Shown here: piece by piece, positions 34,622 through 42,185 of the stretch | Position numbering within the stretch: position 1 is the first letter of the stretch | Layout of the letters: the number at the start of each line of letters is the position of its first letter | Assembly (NCBI RefSeq): GCF_038006205.1 | Contig: NZ_JBBOUU010000001.1 | Location: 1,180,001-1,244,000, forward strand | Direction: 5' to 3' | Origin: Solibacillus sp. FSL R7-0668 | Lineage (GTDB): Bacteria > Bacillota > Bacilli > Bacillales_A > Planococcaceae | DNA: 64,000 bases | The notes under the pieces: model-generated | Told to the model about the DNA's origin: nothing | Database searches by the model: none | The model's input: the letters and a program-made list of their open reading frames with translations, nothing else | Position numbers and translations under genes: made by a program

Positions 34622-35368
34622 ATGAACAAACCATTGATTGAATTGAAGGATGTTTCCTTTCAATATGAATACACACAAGTATTAAAGAACATTTCTTTAC
34701 GCGTCGATGAGGGTGATTTTTTGGCATTAATCGGTCAAAATGGCTCGGGGAAATCGACGCTCTTAAAATTGATATTGGGGCTATTAAAGCCAATGTCGGG
34801 GGATATTAAATTGTTTGGTGAGCCAGCGAATCAGTTTAAACACCGAGAATGGATTGGCTATGTGTCACAGAAGTCAAATGCCTTTAACTCAGGCTTCCCA
34901 GCAACCGTTGAAGAGGTTGTCAAAAGTGGCTTATCGCAAAAGGTAGGGCTGTTTAAGCGTTATCCAAAAGATACAGACATTTTAGTGAAATCGGCCTTGA
35001 AGGATGTCGGTATGGAGCAATTTATGAAGCGAAATATTGGACAACTTTCGGGAGGACAGCAACAACGTGTGTTTATTGCGCGCGCATTAATAGCCGATCC
35101 AAAACTACTTATTTTAGACGAGCCTACTGTTGGGATTGACCGTGAAAACGTGCAGGCATTTTATGATATGCTCGCACACTTAAATGAGCATCATAAAATG
35201 ACGATGATTTTAGTAACACATGATGTAGATACCGTATCTGACCGTGTGAGCCATGTCGCATGTTTAAATCAAACGATTCATTTCCACGGTTATAAAAATG
35301 ATTTTGATACCATTTCGGAAGAACAGATCGAAAGCTGGAACGGCCACTCTGTTCGAAAGATTCATTAA
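34622..35368 (+). CDS. znuC: zinc ABC transporter, ATP-binding protein
   Basis: A cytoplasmic ATPase of 248 residues driving metal import. Walker A is GQNGSGKST (about residue 38), the Q-loop is YVSQKSNAF, the signature is LSGGQQQR, Walker B is LLILDEPT, and the H-loop is LVTHD. The sequence fits the manganese/zinc subfamily. The zinc assignment rests on the adjacent Zur gene and the Zur-box promoter. The ribosome site is modest (AAAGAAGCG). It is followed by the permease gene after 15 bases. No substrate-binding lipoprotein (ZnuA) gene is in the cluster. Confidence 0.93.
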   Translation: MNKPLIELKDVSFQYEYTQVLKNISLRVDEGDFLALIGQNGSGKSTLLKLILGLLKPMSGDIKLFGEPANQFKHREWIGYVSQKSNAFNSGFPATVEEVVKSGLSQKVGLFKRYPKDTDILVKSALKDVGMEQFMKRNIGQLSGGQQQRVFIARALIADPKLLILDEPTVGIDRENVQAFYDMLAHLNEHHKMTMILVTHDVDTVSDRVSHVACLNQTIHFHGYKNDFDTISEEQIESWNGHSVRKIH

Positions 35369-35383
35369 GAGGAGCTGGCCATT

Positions 35384-36247
35384 ATGATTGAAGCAATATT
35401 AAACTATGAATTTTTACAAAACGCCTTTTTTTCAGGGCTTATTATTGGGGTTATCGCACCGTTACTAGGTGTATTTATTGTCGTACGCCGTTTATCGCTG
35501 ATCGCGGATGCACTATCACATGTGACGCTTGCCGGGATTGCGGGGAGCTTATACTTAAGTCAGTCTTTTTCAGCACTTGCCCTACTTAACCCAATTTATT
35601 TAGGTATTGTAGCGTCGGTAAGTGGTTCCATCTTAATTGAGCGCTTACGCCGTTTGTATAAGCACTACGAGGAGCTTGCGATTCCGATTATTATGTCAGG
35701 TGGTATTGGTATTAGTGCGATTTTAATTTCGCTTGCAAGTGGCTTTAATACAGATTTAATGAGCTATTTATTTGGCTCAGTATCGGCGGTTTCGAGGCAA
35801 GATTTATTTGTTGTCCTTGCCATTGCGATAGTCGTTGTGATTTTCTTAGCATTATTTTTCAAGGAATTATTCGTATTATCCTTTGACGAAGAATATGCAA
35901 AGGCAAGTGGGTTGCCAGCGAAATGGATCCATTTGCTATTTATGATTGTTGTGGCACTTGTTATTGCGGCAAGTATGCGTATTGTGGGGATCTTATTAGT
36001 ATCGAGCTTAATGACATTACCCGTTGCAGCGGCAATGCGTTTAGCCCGTGGATTTAAAGAAGCGATCATTTTAGCGATTGTCTTTGGTGAATTGGCGGTA
36101 TTAATCGGATTAGTTAGCGCATTTTACTTAAACTTAGCGCCAGGTGGTACTATTGTCGTTACATCTATTATGATTTTATTAATCGTGATTTTCATGAAAA
36201 AAATAGTTTTAAAATTTTCAACTAAGGTGGAAGGGGAAGAAGCATAG
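35384..36247 (+). CDS. znuB: zinc ABC transporter, permease
   Basis: The membrane subunit (ABC-3 family), 287 residues with eight to nine helices. The N-terminus has [25 protein letters not shown] and the conserved [13 protein letters not shown], the coupling region that meets ZnuC. Further on come [15 protein letters not shown] and the [15 protein letters not shown] segment typical of metal permeases. AAGAGGAGC precedes the ATG. It overlaps the zur start by one base (TAGTG), showing a three-gene operon. Confidence 0.93.
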   Translation: MIEAILNYEFLQNAFFSGLIIGVIAPLLGVFIVVRRLSLIADALSHVTLAGIAGSLYLSQSFSALALLNPIYLGIVASVSGSILIERLRRLYKHYEELAIPIIMSGGIGISAILISLASGFNTDLMSYLFGSVSAVSRQDLFVVLAIAIVVVIFLALFFKELFVLSFDEEYAKASGLPAKWIHLLFMIVVALVIAASMRIVGILLVSSLMTLPVAAAMRLARGFKEAIILAIVFGELAVLIGLVSAFYLNLAPGGTIVVTSIMILLIVIFMKKIVLKFSTKVEGEEA

Positions 36248-36657
36248 TGAATACAATACGCGCGTGGGAAATATTAAAAGACAATGGCTATAAAAAAACA
36301 GATAAACGAGAATTAATTTTAGGTATGTTTGCGGCTACGGATAAATATTTGACTGCCCGTGATTTACTGCAAGTGCTGAAAAAGGATTTCCCAGGCATGA
36401 GCTTCGATACAATTTATCGTAACTTAGCAACATTTGTTGAATTAGACATTTTAGAAGAAACTGAGCTAGGTGGCGAGCGCAATTTCCGCATGCATTGTGA
36501 ATCGGATCATCACCATCATCATTTTATTTGTCGTGATTGTGGGAACGTCAAGGAGTTATCCCTATGTCCAATGGAAATGCTCGGTGAAAAGCTGCCTGGC
36601 TATGCAATAGAAGCACATAAGTTTGAAATTTATGGTAAATGTCCAAACTGCTTATAA
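36247..36657 (+). CDS. zur: Fur-family zinc uptake regulator
   Basis: The zinc-responsive repressor, 136 residues. A winged helix covers residues 1-80 ([14 protein letters not shown], then [14 protein letters not shown]). The dimerisation domain has the ligand-rich [22 protein letters not shown] and a final GKCPNC, giving the structural CxxC...CxxC zinc site. The start is GTG, overlapping the znuB stop by one base. Autoregulation through the box at 34587 is likely. A separate fur gene at 60147 covers iron. The position matches B. subtilis zur (yqfV). Confidence 0.93.
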   Translation: MNTIRAWEILKDNGYKKTDKRELILGMFAATDKYLTARDLLQVLKKDFPGMSFDTIYRNLATFVELDILEETELGGERNFRMHCESDHHHHHFICRDCGNVKELSLCPMEMLGEKLPGYAIEAHKFEIYGKCPNCL

Positions 36658-36754
36658 AGGTATCAATTTTATGTTTTTAAGCTTGAAATTGATGTGAAAT
36701 TAAAAACTATTTGCATAATTTCAACAGTATGATAAAGTTAGTTTTACAAATTGA

Positions 36755-36912
36755 ATAGTTTGCAAGAAAGAGATGCCTTGTGCATAAATGGGAATTCGGT
36801 GTAAATCCGAAGCTATATCCGTAACTGTAAGCGTAGATGAAAGTAAGTAAAATGCCACTGCTAAAAGCGGGAAGGTGCTTATGAGTAAAGTGAAACGCGA
36901 AGCCAGGAGACC
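36755..36912 (+). promoter_or_regulatory. cobalamin (AdoCbl) riboswitch
   Basis: The core elements are in order: GATGCCTTGTGC, then AAATGGGAATTCGGTGTAAATCCG, then a CCGTAACTGTAAGC segment. The B12 box is AATGCCACTG (GCCACTG at 36854-36860), followed by GCGGGAAGGTG and the closing CGCGAAGCCAGGAGACC. It controls the downstream corrinoid uptake and assembly operon, switching it off when adenosylcobalamin is plentiful. The expression platform is the terminator at 37014-37043. Confidence 0.93.
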
Positions 36913-37013
36913 AATCTTTTTCTGATCGTAACACACCTCTTCGGAAATAAAGAGAATGTACGGCAGCCATACATCAAACAAGCATGTTTACCTATGTATT
37001 TTTTGATTTTATG

Positions 37014-37043
37014 AAGCCATCCATTTTCTGGGTGGCTTTTTTT
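37014..37043 (+). terminator. riboswitch-linked terminator
   Basis: AAGCCATCC pairs with GGGTGGCTT, followed by TTTTT, 45-60 bases before the first gene of the operon. Confidence 0.8.
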
Positions 37044-37103
37044 CATGCCACTTTAGTTTTCTAGAAGTAATGAATTTGAAGTTTTGAAGTGAGGTTGAGA
37101 AAG

Positions 37104-37658
37104 TTGAAGAAGGATATTCGTTATTCATGCTATCCATTCATGCGTGAAAAATGGAACTGTGTTGATTATGAAATTCGCACAGATTCATTAACGACACGTA
37201 TTGGGGCAGTTATTCCGACATTGGTGGATGATGCACATGGCCAAACGGTATTAGAAGATATACGTATCATCCAGCCACTTGCTTATCACGTAAATGGTTC
37301 TGTACGCGGAAAATTAGCGATTACAGAAAATGACTTGCATTGGTTAAGTGATCGCTATGATTATTATGTCAGTGAAGTAAAAGATGCGATTCAGCAGTTT
37401 TTATTACCTCAAGGGGTGGAAAGCGCGGCTCGTCTTCACATTTGCCGAAGTGAAGCGAAAAAATCCTATCGCGCATTACATAAAGTAAGCGAAGAACGAG
37501 AAGTTCCTGAAATTTTATTCGACTTTTTAGGCTTACTTGCCAATGTATTGTTTGTGATGGCTGTGTATATGAACAAGCAACACGAATGTGATGAAATTGT
37601 CTTCATCTCAAAATCGTATCCAATGAAAAAGAAAAAGGAGCAAAACAATGAACTTTAA
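37104..37658 (+). CDS. divergent PduO-like (cobalamin adenosyltransferase-related) protein
   Basis: A 184-residue protein, first gene behind the cobalamin riboswitch. The C-terminal half resembles PduO-type adenosyltransferases: FLLPQGVESAARLHICRSEAKKSYRAL, then LFDFLGLLANVLFVMAVYMN, matching the family's helix bundle. The usual N-terminal TKTGDKG ATP loop is absent and the RRAER motif is altered, so activity is uncertain. The N-terminal 90 residues are unlike PduO. Start: TTG at 37104 behind GAGGTTGAG is preferred; a GTG at 37089 is also possible. It overlaps btuF by 11 bases. Confidence 0.65.
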   Translation: MKKDIRYSCYPFMREKWNCVDYEIRTDSLTTRIGAVIPTLVDDAHGQTVLEDIRIIQPLAYHVNGSVRGKLAITENDLHWLSDRYDYYVSEVKDAIQQFLLPQGVESAARLHICRSEAKKSYRALHKVSEEREVPEILFDFLGLLANVLFVMAVYMNKQHECDEIVFISKSYPMKKKKEQNNEL

Positions 37659-38598
37659 AATGAAATGGGTTGCACCTGTTGCTGCAGCACTACTTTTAGC
37701 AGCATGTGGAGCAGACGAAGAAAAAGCATCAAAGGATTCAGCAAAAGAGCCAGTTAAGCAAACAGAGGTGGATGGACCATACACAGTTGTAGATGACCGT
37801 GGGATTGAAGTAACGTTTGAGGAAGTCCCAAAAACAATCGTATCCTTACAGCCAAGTAATACTGAAATTTTATTTGAATTAGGCGTTGGGGATCAAATTG
37901 TTGGTGGAACAGATTATGATACATATCCAGAAGCAGCACAAAAAATCGAACGTGTTTCGACATCAACCGTTATTAACGCGGAACGTATTGTGGAGTTAAA
38001 TCCAGACGTAGTCGTAGCGTATACAGCTGGTGATGAGGCGCAAGTTACACAGTTAGAAGATGCAGGCTTAAAGGTATTTGTCATCGCATCCGCTACATCT
38101 TTTGACGATGTCTACACAGATATCATTCAGCTTTCTGAAGTCATGGGCATTGAGGAAAAGGGAAATGAAGTTGTGGCAGATATTAAAGATCAAATTGCAG
38201 CAGTTCAAGAGAAAACAGATACAGTTGATACAAAGAAAAAAGTATACTATGAAGTATCACCAGCGCCAGATATTTGGACAACGGGTAATAACACATTCCA
38301 ACAAGAAATTATGAATACTGCCGGTGTTGAAAATATTTTCGTCGATCAAGAGAGCTGGTTAAGCGTAACGGAAGAAGATGTCATCGCACGTAATCCAGAA
38401 GTAATTATTACACCAGCAACATATATGGAAAATGCAGTGGATGAAATTTTAGCTCGTGCAGGCTGGGATCAAATTCAAGCGGTTTCAAATAAAGCGGTTG
38501 TGTTAGTCGATGGTGATGTGATGTCTCGCCCAGGGCCACGTATTGGTGAAGCGGTAGAAATTATGGCAGAAGCCGTATACCCAGAATTATTTAAATAA
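37648..38598 (+). CDS. btuF: cobalamin-binding lipoprotein of an ABC importer
   Basis: An extracellular helical-backbone binding protein (316 residues) anchored as a lipoprotein. The lipobox is LLAAC with Cys20. An acidic linker follows, then the PeriplasmicBP_2 fold with YTVVDDRGIEVTFEEVPKTIV, SLQPSNTEILFELGVGD and the C-terminal SRPGPRIGEAVEIMAEAVYPELF. The fold also binds ferric siderophores, so corrinoid binding is inferred from the riboswitch and the cob genes. AAAAAGGAGC precedes the ATG, which overlaps the preceding gene. The cognate BtuC/BtuD genes are not in the window. Confidence 0.85.
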   Translation: MNFKMKWVAPVAAALLLAACGADEEKASKDSAKEPVKQTEVDGPYTVVDDRGIEVTFEEVPKTIVSLQPSNTEILFELGVGDQIVGGTDYDTYPEAAQKIERVSTSTVINAERIVELNPDVVVAYTAGDEAQVTQLEDAGLKVFVIASATSFDDVYTDIIQLSEVMGIEEKGNEVVADIKDQIAAVQEKTDTVDTKKKVYYEVSPAPDIWTTGNNTFQQEIMNTAGVENIFVDQESWLSVTEEDVIARNPEVIITPATYMENAVDEILARAGWDQIQAVSNKAVVLVDGDVMSRPGPRIGEAVEIMAEAVYPELFK

Positions 38599-38610
38599 GC
38601 TTATAATAAA

Positions 38611-38642
38611 GGGGCATGCCTAATTTTAGGTATGTTCTTTTA
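38611..38642 (+). terminator. weak hairpin after btuF
   Basis: GGGCATGCCT pairs with AGGTATGTTC (G-T pairs), followed by TTTTAGTTATTT. It may trim read-through into the cob genes rather than end the operon. Confidence 0.45.
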
Positions 38643-38665
38643 GTTATTTGCAAAGGTGGAGTAAA

Positions 38666-39208
38666 ATGATCTTTATAACTGGCGGAGTACGTAGTGGTAA
38701 AAGTGCCTATGCCGAACAGCGCGCCCTAGCTTTGGGAAATGATAAACACTATTACTATATTGCCACGGGAGTCGCATTTGATGAAGAAATGAAAAAGCGA
38801 ATTATGCGTCATCAGGAAGACCGCATGCAGCAAGCAAGCCATTGGACAACCGTGGAAATGCAAGCGGTAATACCTCAACACATCCAGCTATTATCATCCG
38901 ATGCGGTTGTTTTATTTGAATGTGTGACGACATGGCTTTCCAATGTTCTCTATTTAAGTGAGCAGGAAAAAAATCGTAGCGAATATATCAAGAGCTGCAT
39001 CGAATCCTTACAAAAGCAATTGTTAAATTGGCAAGTTCAAGGTGTTACAATAATTATTGTATCGAATGAAGTATTAGACGAGCTCCCTTCAACGTACGAG
39101 GAAGTGAATCATTATCGCAAGTTATTAGGGCATTTGCATCAATGGCTTGTGCAGCATAGCCATGAAGCTTATGAAGTACAGTTTCAACTCGTACAACGAT
39201 GGAAATAG
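38666..39208 (+). CDS. cobU: adenosylcobinamide kinase / guanylyltransferase, copy 1
   Basis: CobU phosphorylates adenosylcobinamide and then attaches GMP in lower-ligand loop assembly. This 180-residue protein keeps the P-loop GGVRSGKS (residues 6-13), the guanylylated-His region RIMRHQEDR, and the FECVTTWLSNVL motif. The usual C-terminal SNEVGxGIVP...RDxxGxxNQ motif is altered to SNEVLDELPSTYEEVNHYRK, with LLGHLHQWLVQ afterwards. A second CobU-like gene at 40514 has the opposite pattern. AAAGGTGGAG precedes the ATG. It is followed by cobS after 11 bases. Confidence 0.88.
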   Translation: MIFITGGVRSGKSAYAEQRALALGNDKHYYYIATGVAFDEEMKKRIMRHQEDRMQQASHWTTVEMQAVIPQHIQLLSSDAVVLFECVTTWLSNVLYLSEQEKNRSEYIKSCIESLQKQLLNWQVQGVTIIIVSNEVLDELPSTYEEVNHYRKLLGHLHQWLVQHSHEAYEVQFQLVQRWK

Positions 39209-39219
39209 GAGGGAGCAGG

Positions 39220-39993
39220 TTGAAAAATGCAAGTCAAGGTTTCTTATTAGCATGGCAGTTTTTTTCTTTCGTACCGATAAAAAAACAATTCGATATGAAT
39301 AAAAGCTCCATTACGTGGATGTATGCGAGTTTGCCGCTCATTGGTTTAGCCATCGGGTCACTGCTAAGCGGTGGGGCGTATGTACTTATGAGCTATAGCG
39401 ATATTTCCGATTTATTATTGTCGATTTTACTTGTAGTTGGCATGGTCATTTTTACTGGTGGCTTACATTTAGATGGCTTTATCGATATGTGTGACGCCTT
39501 TTTTTCATATGGTGATAAAGAAAAGCGGTTGCAAGTACTAGATGATCCTCGCACAGGCGCTTTTGGTGTGTTAGGGATTGTCTCCTTGCTGTTATTGAAG
39601 CTCGGTTTTGTTTATGAAGCACTCGTACAGGGGCAGCTAGCAATGCTTGTGTATATTGTCATGATTCCTTATATTGCGCGCATCGGGATGCTCGTATATT
39701 TTGTAACAATGAATACGTCGAAGCAAACCGGTTTAGCTGCTTATTTTAAAGCGCAGGTAGTTACAAAGCAGCTTGTGATTTATAGTGCAGTGCTGTTTAC
39801 ACTACTAAGTGCAGCGCTGCTATATACGGGAATTTATAGCTTCTTTATTTTAGTCGCCGTAATGTTCGCTGTAGTTGTCGTTTACCGTAAATGGTCATAC
39901 CGGAATTTTGGTGGTATGAGTGGAGATTTACTAGGGGCATTAGGGGAAATACTGGAGGTTATGCTATGGTTAACGGCGTTACTGTGCATTTAA
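39220..39993 (+). CDS. cobS: adenosylcobinamide-GDP ribazoletransferase (cobalamin synthase)
   Basis: A membrane enzyme of 257 residues joining adenosylcobinamide-GDP to alpha-ribazole (or its phosphate). It has six to seven helices and the family's acidic metal motif GGLHLDGFIDMCDAFFSYGDKEKRLQVLDDPRTGAFG (about residues 83-119). The YIARIGM and RKWSYRNFGGMSGDLLGALGE segments are also canonical. The start is a TTG at 39220 with AGGAGGGAG before it; the open frame further upstream overlaps cobU without a site. Its last 28 bases overlap cobC. Confidence 0.93.
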   Translation: MKNASQGFLLAWQFFSFVPIKKQFDMNKSSITWMYASLPLIGLAIGSLLSGGAYVLMSYSDISDLLLSILLVVGMVIFTGGLHLDGFIDMCDAFFSYGDKEKRLQVLDDPRTGAFGVLGIVSLLLLKLGFVYEALVQGQLAMLVYIVMIPYIARIGMLVYFVTMNTSKQTGLAAYFKAQVVTKQLVIYSAVLFTLLSAALLYTGIYSFFILVAVMFAVVVVYRKWSYRNFGGMSGDLLGALGEILEVMLWLTALLCI

Positions 39994-40562
39994 TTCGGCA
40001 TGAGAAAACGGATGCTAATTTGAAGCGGAAGTATATCGGGTGGACGGATGAGCCAATTGTTGAGCAAGTGGAATTCTCACCATTCGTACAGTCCGAATTC
40101 ATTTATGGTAGTGACCTCATACGCTGTCAACAAACAGCGAACGGTTATTTTCCAGAGGCGACATTCATTGCACATAAGCAGCTGCGCGAGCTAAACTTCG
40201 GAGATTTTGAGATGAAAACGTATGAGCAATTGCAGCATGACCCCATTTACAGGGCATGGATTGATGACCCATACAATGTAACACCGCCAAATGGTGAAGA
40301 CTTCGAACAATTTAAGCAAAGAGTAATTTCGGCATTTATGGAAATCGTGGAAGCGCAACAAAACTACATATTCGTTGTCCATGGCGGCGTAATTCGGGTG
40401 CTTCTTTCTCAATTGGCATCTGAAGAGAAAATGTTTCAGCAAGTAATGGCCCAGCATCGGATGGTTTATACGCTGCATTGGGATTCACTTGAAGATTTGA
40501 AAGGAGGTGCGAGATGCACGTCATACTCGGAGGCGCACATAACGGAAAACATGCGTATGTAG
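39966..40562 (+). CDS. cobC: histidine phosphatase, probable alpha-ribazole phosphatase
   Basis: This histidine phosphatase of 198 residues has the phosphoacceptor motif HLIRHEKT (H12), then YGSDLIRCQQTA, LRELNFGDFEMKTYEQL, and the second catalytic His in FVVHGGVIRVLL (H139). Placed between cobS and a cobU-like gene, it most likely removes the phosphate from alpha-ribazole phosphate or from cobalamin phosphate. GGAGGTTATGCT precedes the ATG. Its 3' end overlaps the next gene by 49 bases in another frame, a long overlap, so the last 16 residues also carry the next gene's ribosome site. Confidence 0.85.
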   Translation: MVNGVTVHLIRHEKTDANLKRKYIGWTDEPIVEQVEFSPFVQSEFIYGSDLIRCQQTANGYFPEATFIAHKQLRELNFGDFEMKTYEQLQHDPIYRAWIDDPYNVTPPNGEDFEQFKQRVISAFMEIVEAQQNYIFVVHGGVIRVLLSQLASEEKMFQQVMAQHRMVYTLHWDSLEDLKGGARCTSYSEAHITENMRM

Positions 40563-40942
40563 AAAGAACAATCCAATCGCTCGAACAAAGTGAAGTCGTC
40601 TATTTTAAAGGGAAATTACCAGATGCAGCGTATGATAAGATTGGAAAAGTGCTAGTCATTAGTCAATTTGAAAAGATTGTCGTCCCATTTTTAGATCAGC
40701 CTGAGCAAATTATTGCGCAGGAAATATTCGAGCAAATTGAACGGCTGACGAAAAATAACGAGTTGTATTGTATATGTAACGATATGAGCCGTGGTGTCGT
40801 GCCTTTAGAAAAAGAGGCGCGCCAACTGCGAGATACTTGTGGACGTTTGTATCAATTATTATGTGCGCATGCCGATACAGTTACGCGCGTATGGTACGGT
40901 ATTCCACAGCAACTAAAAGGAGAACATTATGGAGAAAACTAA
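40514..40942 (+). CDS. second, partial CobU-like protein
   Basis: A 142-residue CobU homologue. It has the P-loop-like GGAHNGKH (residues 6-13, with His in place of the final Ser/Thr). It keeps the late motif CNDMSRGVVPLEKEARQLRDTCGRLYQLLCAHADTVTRVWYGIP, which copy 1 lacks. The middle part with the guanylylated His and the TTW motif is missing, explaining the shorter length. A strong GAAAGGAGGTG precedes the ATG, so it is surely translated. It may work together with copy 1 or have a changed role. Confidence 0.75.
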   Translation: MHVILGGAHNGKHAYVERTIQSLEQSEVVYFKGKLPDAAYDKIGKVLVISQFEKIVVPFLDQPEQIIAQEIFEQIERLTKNNELYCICNDMSRGVVPLEKEARQLRDTCGRLYQLLCAHADTVTRVWYGIPQQLKGEHYGEN

Positions 40943-41423
40943 ATTACGATTGATTATTTTAACGGCTTTAATTGCCGCGATTTGTGTGATTGGCAGCTTT
41001 ATTAAAGTACCAGTAGGAATGATTACAACGGCCGCACTTGATTCGGCCCCAGCATTTATTAGTGCCGTATTTTTACCCCCTGTTTTTGCAGGAGCAGCCG
41101 GTGCATTTGGACATATTGCCACAGGATTCACTTCAGGATTTCCACTTGGTGTCTTTCATGGGTTAATTGCGATTGAGATGTTTGTCATCGTCGCTGTTTT
41201 TGCATGGCTACATCGAAAAGGCCATCACTTTTTGAAATGGATTTTTGCGATTGTCGCGAATGGCATTCTTTCACCGTTACCGTTTTATTTCTTAATTTCG
41301 CCCGCATTTTATCTTGGTGCGTTGCCTTCTTTATTCATTGCGACTGTGATCAATGTTGCGATTGCAGCAGTTGTCATGCCGATACTTAAAAACGTAATTC
41401 AGCGCGTAGGGGTAAGTGCATGA
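40929..41423 (+). CDS. cblT: ECF transporter S component, probable alpha-ribazole transporter
   Basis: A 164-residue membrane protein with five to six helices and the S-component pattern. It reads LIILTALIAAICVIGSFIKVPVG, PAFISAVFLPPVFAGAAGAFGHIATGFTSG and FHGLIAIEMFVIVAVFAWL. S components bind a vitamin and share the EcfAA'T energising module encoded elsewhere. In Firmicutes with cobalamin-riboswitch operons an S component of this kind (CblT) imports alpha-ribazole. The next gene fits CblS, supporting that reading. AAAAGGAGAAC precedes the ATG, and the gene overlaps both neighbours. Confidence 0.75.
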   Translation: MEKTKLRLIILTALIAAICVIGSFIKVPVGMITTAALDSAPAFISAVFLPPVFAGAAGAFGHIATGFTSGFPLGVFHGLIAIEMFVIVAVFAWLHRKGHHFLKWIFAIVANGILSPLPFYFLISPAFYLGALPSLFIATVINVAIAAVVMPILKNVIQRVGVSA

Positions 41424-42088
41424 GAAATGCCATTGAAGTGAATAACATGATTGTGACGATTGATAATTCGGGTTGTATTGGTAGTAAGGAGTTGGACGCG
41501 GTACAAGTACCAGACGAGATTACCGCCTATTTCACTGCGCGTACGGCAATTTTAGAACAGCTTTGTGCTGGTGCATTACCCATTCAATTATTAATGGCCA
41601 ATTTTTCAGGAGATATAGTTTGGGCGAGCTACGAACAGGGCTTCAAGCGTGCCTTTGATGAAATGAAACTTGCGATGCCACCACTTACAGGTTCGAGTGA
41701 ATCCAATTTTCAGGCGCTACAATCAGCGGTATCTTTAACCATACTGGGGCAGAAAAAATTTCAACGCACGATACAAGACTGTGCTTACTTTGTTGTGGGT
41801 GAACCACTTGTTGGCAATGAGGTATTAGCTAATCCACAAAAAGTAGCAAAATTGCATGAATTATATGAGAGGTTAGTAGATGAAACGATTGTTGCAATTT
41901 GGCCAACTGGATCAAAAGGCATTGCAGCGGAAATCGAGCGCTTTATCGGTAAGGGCTTTACAAGTGCTGTTGATTTACATACGTCAGCAGGACCATCTAG
42001 TGCAGTGCTCGTCGCGGTACAATATCATAATATACAGCAGTTTAAAACAAAAATGACAGCGCCTATTTATGAAATTACTACTCTTTAA
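41420..42088 (+). CDS. cblS: PurM/ThiL-fold protein, probable alpha-ribazole kinase
   Basis: A 222-residue protein that I relate to the AIR-synthase/ThiL kinase fold used by CblS. It has an early metal/ATP-site motif VTIDNSGCIGSKELDAV, then ANFSGDIVWASYEQGFKRAF, MPPLTGSSESNF and SLTILGQKK. CblS phosphorylates alpha-ribazole to alpha-ribazole phosphate and so replaces CobT. It overlaps cblT by four bases (ATGA) and is the last gene of the riboswitch operon. It is shorter than the CblS proteins I recall (about 300 residues), so the assignment rests partly on context. Confidence 0.65.
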   Translation: MRNAIEVNNMIVTIDNSGCIGSKELDAVQVPDEITAYFTARTAILEQLCAGALPIQLLMANFSGDIVWASYEQGFKRAFDEMKLAMPPLTGSSESNFQALQSAVSLTILGQKKFQRTIQDCAYFVVGEPLVGNEVLANPQKVAKLHELYERLVDETIVAIWPTGSKGIAAEIERFIGKGFTSAVDLHTSAGPSSAVLVAVQYHNIQQFKTKMTAPIYEITTL

Positions 42089-42120
42089 AAAATTTTCTAA
42101 CTAAATAATAAAATATTGTA

Positions 42121-42135
42121 AATTTTCTAAAAATA
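42121..42135 (+). promoter_or_regulatory. possible CodY box upstream of ilvE
   Basis: AATTTTCTAAAAATA matches the CodY consensus AATTTTCWGAAAATT at 13 of 15 positions. A weaker copy (AATTTTCTAACTAAA) lies at 42091-42105. CodY represses branched-chain amino-acid genes when isoleucine, leucine, valine and GTP are ample, so a site before ilvE is reasonable. Confidence 0.55.
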
Positions 42136-42185
42136 AATGGTATGATAGAACGTATCAATTCATTTTTTAGTTAAGGAGCATGAAC

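Noticed and set aside
36707-36981. Two overlapping open frames on the minus strand
   Set aside because: They are antisense to the cobalamin riboswitch, whose conserved RNA motifs explain the sequence.
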